From Deltaproteobacteria bacterium (lineage in GTDB: Bacteria > Desulfobacterota > DSM-4660 > Desulfatiglandales > HGW-15): DNA of 5,388 nt. Numbering within the stretch: position 1 is the stretch's first letter; each line of letters starts with the position of its first letter. Under the pieces are notes generated by a model. That model saw only the letters and a program-made list of their open reading frames with translations. It ran no database searches and was not told where the DNA came from. The translations under genes were made by a program, and so were the position numbers. Positions 5,369 to 5,388 of this stretch are shown in pieces. Location of the stretch: positions 1 to 5,388 of the forward strand of contig JAFDIX010000285.1 in NCBI GenBank assembly GCA_019307805.1, read 5' to 3'.

Positions 5369-5388
5369 TGGATCTGTCACCAGAGGCT
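5368..5388 (+). CDS. Start of a further gene, cut by the window edge
   Basis: ATG at 5368-5370 overlaps the ferredoxin TGA (5366-5368) as TGATG, a classic translational-coupling junction, and opens seven codons (MDLSPEA) to the end of the window. A GGAG lies about 11 bases upstream. In some anaerobes the DUF39/NIL-ferredoxin pair works with a COG2122/UPF0280 (ApbE-like) protein, so that family is a candidate, but seven residues cannot identify it. Confidence 0.4.

Noticed and set aside
5015..5380. 121-codon minus-strand frame opposite the NIL-ferredoxin
   Set aside because: It is a shadow of the ferredoxin gene; the + strand carries both complete cluster motifs.

Overview
The window reads as a stretch of a sulfate-reducing (or related anaerobic) Desulfobacterota genome. 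The evidence is the gene content: an HdrDE-like membrane oxidoreductase, a small XRE regulator with a two-CW type cysteine/tryptophan domain, and the DUF39/NIL-ferredoxin pair for homocysteine synthesis from sulfide. All clear genes lie on the + strand. No tRNA, rRNA, CRISPR array, insertion sequence or phage signal was seen.

Layout. Positions 1-117 hold nothing I can assign. A TTGACA promoter at 118-147 carries an operator-like box (128-144). It precedes a two-gene operon: a 571-residue cytochrome b / heme c motif / double bi-cluster Fe-S protein (214-1929), then an HdrB-type protein with two complete CCG motifs (1934-2803). Together these make a two-subunit HdrDE-like membrane complex. An AT-rich gap follows, ending in a second TTGACA promoter with a perfect 17-bp palindrome (2914-2930) in front of a 127-residue HTH regulator (TTG start, 2980-3363). 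A hairpin wraps the regulator's stop codon. The 330-base gap 3364-3693 has no convincing gene but holds two adjacent strong hairpins and a third imperfect one. Next come the DUF39 homocysteine biosynthesis protein (3694-4902), a perfect 13-bp hairpin, and a NIL-domain two-cluster ferredoxin (4961-5368). The first 7 codons of another gene overlap the ferredoxin stop codon (TGATG).

How the parts may work together. The most useful new observation is that the regulator's palindrome (CTACCACATTGTGGTAG) recurs with 13 of 17 matches in the promoter of the HdrDE-like operon, at nearly the same distance from TTGACA. This suggests that the two-CW regulator controls both itself and the membrane redox complex. 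The DUF39/ferredoxin pair downstream is known in other anaerobes to make homocysteine from aspartate semialdehyde and reduced sulfur. Whether it belongs to the same regulon is open: only a weak box-like sequence lies in its leader. The functional link between the complex and sulfur assimilation is inference from proximity.
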